Shown piece after piece: positions 5,348-9,370 of a stretch of DNA of 9,370 nt (position 1 is its first letter; every line of letters starts with the position of its first letter). Both the position numbers and the translations under genes were made by a program. This stretch comes from Thermoanaerobacteraceae bacterium (lineage in GTDB: Bacteria > Bacillota > Desulfotomaculia > Desulfotomaculales > Ammonificaceae): the NCBI GenBank assembly GCA_030016455.1, contig JASEJH010000036.1, positions 1 to 9,370 on the forward strand. The letters are read 5' to 3'. Under the pieces are notes generated by a model. The model worked only from the letters and a program-made list of their open reading frames with translations. It ran no database searches and was not told where the DNA came from.

Positions 5348-7926
5348 TCGACCACCCCCTGGAACGACACCTGCGGCGGCAGGAAGTAGAATCCTTTTTC
5401 ACTCTGCGGGCCGCCGGTTCCTTTCACCCGGACGCGCACCTCACCGCCCGGCAGGACGTATTCTCCGGGAAGCGTAAAGGAGGTGGCGCCTGATAATTCT
5501 TTCCAGGAATCGCTGCCGGGGTGGTAGACGGCAAAGGCTCCCGGGGCCACCGGCTGAGGAGCGAGCGACGGCTTTCCCGGCATCGGTGCCGTCGCCGGAA
5601 ACAGCCTGGCCGGGAAGAACGGTAAATGCACCGTTATTTCCCTTATTTCAGCGTTTGGGGGAAGATTCGGATGGAAGGCGAAGGTCACCGCGCCGCTTTC
5701 CATTCCGGTGAGATTGTTGTGACCGAACGTACCGCCGCCCCGGAACTCGGTGATTTCGGGTATGATTAAACCGTAAGGCAGTTTGAAACTGCCGCGGGGC
5801 AGTTCGATCTCCGGGCGTTTGATGATCATACTCAGGTAATGGATCCGGTTTCTTAAGCCTTTTACTTTAACCTCTTTAAGCGGCTCGGTGCTCCATGCTA
5901 CCAGGGTCAGCGGCCAGGTGCCCGAGTTCGGGAAAGGGCTACGGTAGAAAAACGCCCCGCACCAGATTTCCAGCAGGCTGGCCCGGCGCTGCTCCGCTAT
6001 GGTCGGCTTGCGCGGCGGCTGCGGATAAGGGGAAGGCCCGGCGGCAACCGGAGGCGGCCCTTCCGGGTAAAGAAAGATCTGCCAGTTCCGCTGGAAGGGT
6101 GGCGGCTCTCCCAAAGCAGTGTGCCGTGATAGTGGAGGAACGGGCAGCTCCACCGCGACCTCCTGTCCCGGCGCCAGGTTGCCCAATACCTTGTAGCCGG
6201 TTCCGAAAAGCAGTGTTACGTGGTCTAATTTTTTGCCGGTTTGGTTGCGAACCGCGCCCACCAGACGCGAGTCTTCCACCCGCAATTTGGCTACCAGTCC
6301 GCCGGCTTCTTTTTCTACATCCTGACGGAAAAATACCGGACGCATCCCCCACTGTGAACTTTTTTCGAACTGCAGCTTGAGGTCTTGACCGCGGGTGAGG
6401 GTATAAGGCGGGTTGGAGAGCGAAGCAAAAGATTCAGACGGCGTGGGTACCGACGCGGCCTTCACCGGACGTCCCGGGTCGGCAAGGTACAGATTTAGAA
6501 CGGGAAGGGTAGGCGCAAAGAAGCCTGCCGCGGTAAAGCCTCTGGAGCGGGTAAAAGTGACGTCTGCGACCTGCAGAACGTTAACGATGACGTTCCTGCC
6601 TGTCTGAACGGCATAAAAATAAACCGCTCCCGTAAAGACAATCGCGAGGGCCGGCACCGCCAGCCAGGTGTATTCGGGGCACTGCCGCCGGCGCAGCAGG
6701 CAGTAAGTGACCGGTCCGGCAACGAGCAAAAAGACAAGCAGGTAAAGCCCCACCGCCGGCCAGCTTGGGAAGGCTTCGGCAGGCAGGTAATTCGTCTGGT
6801 GGATCAATTGGAACGATTGTTCAGTGAAGAAGCGAGGGACAAAGCCGCCCCATTCCGGGCTTAGCGGCAGGAGGAGCTTTTCCCATAGGGCCTGACCGGT
6901 ACTGCCGGAGCGCCAGGGTTCTGCGGTCGGGTCAAAGGATAAAACGGTGACTTTTCCTTTCCCCCAGGTTGTTTGCATTCCAAGGGGTGCCCCCTGCGGC
7001 CCCCACCGGATTCCCTCTCCGGTTAAGCGGGACACCGGCACCGGCTCTCTTTGCGGTGTGGCGGCTTCTTTTAGCCCCAGCCACGCGGCTATCTGCTGCC
7101 AGTTCTGGTAGCGGCCGAGACCCGTGGCTGTTATCTTAACGGTACCGGGGGGGAGAGCCGATAGGGTTTTGTTTATTTCCGGTCCGCCGGCCAGCACCAG
7201 GTTGCCGCCTTCTTCAACCCATTCAAGGAGACCGCGGCTCTGGCCGGGTGTCAGCCCGGTGGTTCCAGCGGCCGTGAGGAGGATCACACCGAAGGCGTCC
7301 AGTTCTTCCACTGTGCGCGGCAAAAGCTCAGGTGTGAGCCGGATCACCGGCGGTTTCTGGAATTGGGGATCAACTAACGAAAACCGGAATTGCTCCAAAG
7401 CCTGCGGAACATTACCGAGCACACCCACCGCACTGCCCAATGGGAAAGGCTTCACCAGGCCGGGCGCCATTTTCACTTCCGTACTGGCAAGCACTTTATC
7501 TTCAGCGCGAAAGCGAAAGAGCAGTTTCCCCTGGGCGTCGGGGAACGGAAACCAGAGAACCACTTTTGTTGTCACCCCGGGCGGCAGGGTTATCTCCTGG
7601 CCGTAGGCACCGATGGGAAAATACTTGAGCGATTTTCCGGGGGAAAAGGGACCATAGAAAGACTCAGGAATAAAGCCGGCGTAGGTGACTGCTTCGACGA
7701 CCCCGCGCAGGTCGGCAGAACTTTGGTTTTTCAGGTTAACCACTGCGGGAGCCGTGCAGTTGGGCACCCCCCGGCCATCCCAGCCTGCCTGGGCTTTTAT
7801 GGTTAAGGAGCTATCGCTTCCGGAAGGGGCGGCCGTAACTGCTGTGGCCCAGCCGGTTGCGTAAAGAAGCGCAAGCAAGATGGCGAAGACCGCCAGCCAT
7901 CCTCTGAACAGCCTGAAGGACTTCAA
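5344..7926 (-). CDS. Large exported two-helix membrane protein of an ABC-2 operon, 860 aa, function unknown
   Basis: I do not recognise a named family. Residues 1-33 form a signal sequence or anchor (basic start, hydrophobic 10-27, then small residues). Residues about 40-155 look like a beta-rich extracytoplasmic domain. Residues 165-355 contain a segment (GVILLTAAGTTGLTP, 213-227, then LLEWVEEGGNLVLAGG, 233-248) resembling the glutamine-amidotransferase-like fold found in GldG/DUF4350-type membrane proteins, here without an obvious catalytic Cys. Two close membrane helices follow (about 390-411 and 419-440, with an RRR turn between), and a second large beta-rich outside part runs to the C-terminus, with a Pro-rich stretch at 607-642. 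The start is TTG (7926-7924) with GGGGGTGG upstream. There is no Met before residue 153, so TTG is well supported. The gene overlaps the ATPase gene by ATGA. By position it is probably the accessory or substrate-handling part of the exporter, comparable in arrangement, not in sequence, to GldG or NosD beside their ABC genes. Confidence 0.8.
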   Translation of the reverse strand: MKSFRLFRGWLAVFAILLALLYATGWATAVTAAPSGSDSSLTIKAQAGWDGRGVPNCTAPAVVNLKNQSSADLRGVVEAVTYAGFIPESFYGPFSPGKSLKYFPIGAYGQEITLPPGVTTKVVLWFPFPDAQGKLLFRFRAEDKVLASTEVKMAPGLVKPFPLGSAVGVLGNVPQALEQFRFSLVDPQFQKPPVIRLTPELLPRTVEELDAFGVILLTAAGTTGLTPGQSRGLLEWVEEGGNLVLAGGPEINKTLSALPPGTVKITATGLGRYQNWQQIAAWLGLKEAATPQREPVPVSRLTGEGIRWGPQGAPLGMQTTWGKGKVTVLSFDPTAEPWRSGSTGQALWEKLLLPLSPEWGGFVPRFFTEQSFQLIHQTNYLPAEAFPSWPAVGLYLLVFLLVAGPVTYCLLRRRQCPEYTWLAVPALAIVFTGAVYFYAVQTGRNVIVNVLQVADVTFTRSRGFTAAGFFAPTLPVLNLYLADPGRPVKAASVPTPSESFASLSNPPYTLTRGQDLKLQFEKSSQWGMRPVFFRQDVEKEAGGLVAKLRVEDSRLVGAVRNQTGKKLDHVTLLFGTGYKVLGNLAPGQEVAVELPVPPLSRHTALGEPPPFQRNWQIFLYPEGPPPVAAGPSPYPQPPRKPTIAEQRRASLLEIWCGAFFYRSPFPNSGTWPLTLVAWSTEPLKEVKVKGLRNRIHYLSMIIKRPEIELPRGSFKLPYGLIIPEITEFRGGGTFGHNNLTGMESGAVTFAFHPNLPPNAEIREITVHLPFFPARLFPATAPMPGKPSLAPQPVAPGAFAVYHPGSDSWKELSGATSFTLPGEYVLPGGEVRVRVKGTGGPQSEKGFYFLPPQVSFQGVVE

Positions 7927-7934
7927 CTGACCAC

Positions 7935-7955
7935 CCCCGGTACCGGGGTAACCCC
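7935..7955. repeat. Overlapping palindromes over the TTG-gene ribosome site
   Basis: CCCCGGTACCGGGG (7935-7948) is a perfect 14-base palindrome, and GGGGTAACCCC (7945-7955) shares its GGGG arm, so only one of the two can pair at a time. The first overlaps the minus-strand G-rich ribosome site just upstream of the TTG start at 7926. This could be an operator or an RNA switch over translation start, or simply GC-rich sequence. Confidence 0.4.
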
Positions 7956-8193
7956 CCGCATTCTATAGTTTATGCGTTTAACTATTAGCGCAGGCCAGCG
8001 AATTTTCCTCCCGGGGGATAAACTTCTCCAGGTTAAATTTTCGAGACTACTGCTTTATTTTTTGTTTTATAACAGTTCTGTTCTGGCTTGTTGACCCTCC
8101 AATGACTTGCTGATAAAGCGCATAGGAGCGTTTCCCTGTCCCCTTTGGTCCACGTTCACATATTCCACTTTCGGTAAATTTTCGTAACCGGCC
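7956..8193. other. Intergenic region between the two ABC operons
   Basis: No gene is seen. The stretch holds the candidate promoter at 8066-8094 and an AT-rich block (8051-8072). No hairpin with T-run that would end the permease transcript on the minus strand was found, so readthrough into the large exported-protein gene is possible. The segment around 8127-8155 (TTCCCTGTCCCC) resembles short sequences often seen near REP-type elements, but nothing firm can be said. Confidence 0.4.
8066..8094 (-). promoter_or_regulatory. Candidate promoter for the exported-protein/ABC operon
   Basis: On the minus strand TCAACA (8094-8089) and TATAAA (8071-8066) are 17 bases apart, four and five matches to the sigma-A consensus. 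Transcription would begin near 8059, leaving a leader of about 130 bases that includes the overlapping palindromes before the TTG start. Confidence 0.35.
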
Positions 8194-8955
8194 TCATACT
8201 TCAAGGCGGTGTTCTAACAGCCAGCCGGCGGCTACAAATAAAAGAATACTCAACCCGAGAGCAGCTACCACCGGCAACAGCGGCAAAGCCGTGTAAAAGA
8301 GCATTGCCTCGTCGCCGCGCACGTAGAAACCGCCGGGCCAGGGTATGGTGTACGCCATTGGCTTTTCTAAAAGGGTGAACAGGCGGTAACTCAACGAATA
8401 ACCAATAAGGATGACAATCCCGGTTACAACTCTCAAAGGGCGGAGCCAGAGTCCAACAACCCGCAAGAACAAACCCACAAGGCCAGACCAAAAAATTAAG
8501 GGCGCAATAACCCCGAAACAAACTATTGCTTCTGAAAGTACGTGAGTGTGATAGATTCTGCAGAACAGAGGTGCTTTTGCGATAAAGGTTATGCCGCTGG
8601 GCCAGACCAGGGCGAGCAGCCCGGTTAAGAGAAATACTAACGGCAGCAGAAATATCGTGCAAACTGCGGCGAACTTAGCGCCGAAGATGGCGTAGCCGCT
8701 GACCGGCAGGGCAAGCAACTGGTAAGCGGTTCCTTTATCCCATTCACGCTCTACAACCCAGGTGCCAAATATCAGCGCAATTATTGACATGGGATAAAGG
8801 AGGAGAGTTGCGCAATCAATTATTTCGGGAAGAGGCCAAATATCCTTGCGCGTAGCAAGATAGAGGACGAAAATGGTCGCTGCCAGCGGGCCGCCGATGA
8901 GGTAAAGCCACAGTCCCTGCAGTTCGTAAACGTACAGCTTCCAAAACGACTTCAT
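8194..8955 (-). CDS. ABC-2 type transporter permease, 253 aa
   Basis: This is the membrane subunit of a second ABC-2 exporter. About six hydrophobic segments are visible (roughly 14-34, 47-67, 97-118, 140-165, 174-194, 217-246). The characteristic ABC-2 stretch VEREWDKGTAYQLLALPVS lies at 68-86 after the second segment, comparable with the ERE-x-GT motif of the other permease. The C-terminus is short and ends with EHRLEV. ATG at 8955 overlaps the stop of the ATPase gene (ATGA) and has a GGAGG site (8967-8963) seven bases upstream. Operons with a YtrB-like ATPase and small ABC-2 permeases are often controlled by a GntR-type repressor, which would lie to the right of this window. Substrate unknown; in Bacillus the Ytr system responds to cell-wall antibiotics. 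Confidence 0.84.
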   Translation of the reverse strand: MKSFWKLYVYELQGLWLYLIGGPLAATIFVLYLATRKDIWPLPEIIDCATLLLYPMSIIALIFGTWVVEREWDKGTAYQLLALPVSGYAIFGAKFAAVCTIFLLPLVFLLTGLLALVWPSGITFIAKAPLFCRIYHTHVLSEAIVCFGVIAPLIFWSGLVGLFLRVVGLWLRPLRVVTGIVILIGYSLSYRLFTLLEKPMAYTIPWPGGFYVRGDEAMLFYTALPLLPVVAALGLSILLFVAAGWLLEHRLEV

Positions 8956-9370
8956 GCCAGCACCTCCCTGAAAAGATCCTCCACGGAGCGGCCGCGGGCA
9001 GCACGCACCACTTCTGCTTCTTCGTCCAAAACCACCCGCCCGCGGTGGAGAAAAACCACGCGGTCCAGAACGGGTTCGATCTCGCCGATCAGGTGGGTCG
9101 CGATCAAGATCGTTGAGTGCGCGGGACGGTACGCCTGAATAATCGCGTCGCTAATCTTCCGGCGGGAAATAGGGTCAATACCGCTTAACGGTTCGTCCAG
9201 CAGGATGAGGGCGGCGTCCCGGGACATGGCCAGTAGCAGCTTAAGCCGTGCTCGAAAACCGCGGGAAAGAGTGCTGATGCAGGCGGAAGGTTCAAGCTGC
9301 ATCAAACTTTGAAGTTCCGCGGCGCGCTCGCGGTTGAAATCCTGGTAGAAAGACGCGGTGAAGTCCATCG
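8952..9370 (-). CDS. ABC transporter ATP-binding protein, YtrB-like, C-terminal part (runs off window)
   Basis: Only the last 139 or so codons are inside the window. The frame is open to the right edge, so the methionine at 9368 is internal and Walker A lies outside. Counting from that methionine, the ABC signature LSRGFRARLKLLLA is at 34-47, Walker B ALILLDEP at 53-60, D-loop SGIDP at 62-66, switch histidine H92 (IATHLI), and the end GRSVEDLFREVLA at 126-138. The signature is divergent: after LSRG comes FRARLKL instead of the usual QQRL/MKQRL. The ATHLIGEIEPVLDRVVFLHRG segment and the GKSxEDLFxE-type end are typical of the YtrB group of ABC-2 ATPases. It overlaps the permease gene by four bases and should power it. 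Confidence 0.88.
   Translation of the reverse strand, partial: MDFTASFYQDFNRERAAELQSLMQLEPSACISTLSRGFRARLKLLLAMSRDAALILLDEPLSGIDPISRRKISDAIIQAYRPAHSTILIATHLIGEIEPVLDRVVFLHRGRVVLDEEAEVVRAARGRSVEDLFREVLA

Noticed and set aside
5895..6380. Long + and - frames within the 860-residue gene
   Set aside because: Low-complexity Ala/Arg/Pro translations typical of shadow frames in GC-rich DNA.
8091..8117. TTGACC ... GATAAA as a + strand promoter
   Set aside because: The spacer is 15 bases and no + strand gene follows.
1..9370. tRNA, rRNA, CRISPR array or toxin-antitoxin pair
   Set aside because: No cloverleaf, rRNA core sequence, regular spaced repeats or recognisable toxin/antitoxin pair was seen on either strand.

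Overview
The window reads as a chromosomal segment of a GC-rich (by eye about 55-60% G+C) anaerobic bacterium, most likely a thermophilic sulfur-metabolising member of the Firmicutes/Clostridia. The basis is AGGAGG-type ribosome sites, a stand-alone assimilatory-type sulfite reductase, YtrB-type ABC genes, a tautomerase and a MATE N-terminus that resemble clostridial versions. The taxon is inferred, not proven.

Left part (1-1621, + strand). A long leader without a convincing intact gene holds a 15-base palindrome (53-67) and a short decayed stretch resembling the end of a LysR regulator (about 378-482). It leads into an intact small siroheme/4Fe-4S sulfite reductase (662-1345), followed by a MATE transporter gene cut off after its first membrane helix.

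Middle part (1618-3421) looks like a degrading or rearranged zone. It has an intact GNAT acetyltransferase on the minus strand, a 4-oxalocrotonate tautomerase gene broken by one extra base but still carrying a good extended -10 promoter and ribosome site, a possible orphan 3' coding tail, and two separated scraps of an IS3-type element (start of orfA, core of the orfB integrase domain). Between the scraps sits an AT-rich two-helix membrane micro-gene that is itself split by a one-base frameshift.

Right part (3422-9370, all minus strand) is two tightly packed ABC-2 export operons. Reading in the direction of transcription, the first is the C-terminal part of a YtrB-like ATPase (runs off the right edge) overlapping by ATGA with its permease. 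After a 268-base gap with a candidate promoter comes the second: an 860-residue exported, two-helix membrane protein with a TTG start, overlapping by ATGA with an ABC ATPase whose stop codon abuts the ATG of an ABC-2 permease. The three proteins of the second operon probably form one complex in which the large extracytoplasmic protein is the accessory component. Its function is unknown and it is the most interesting item here.
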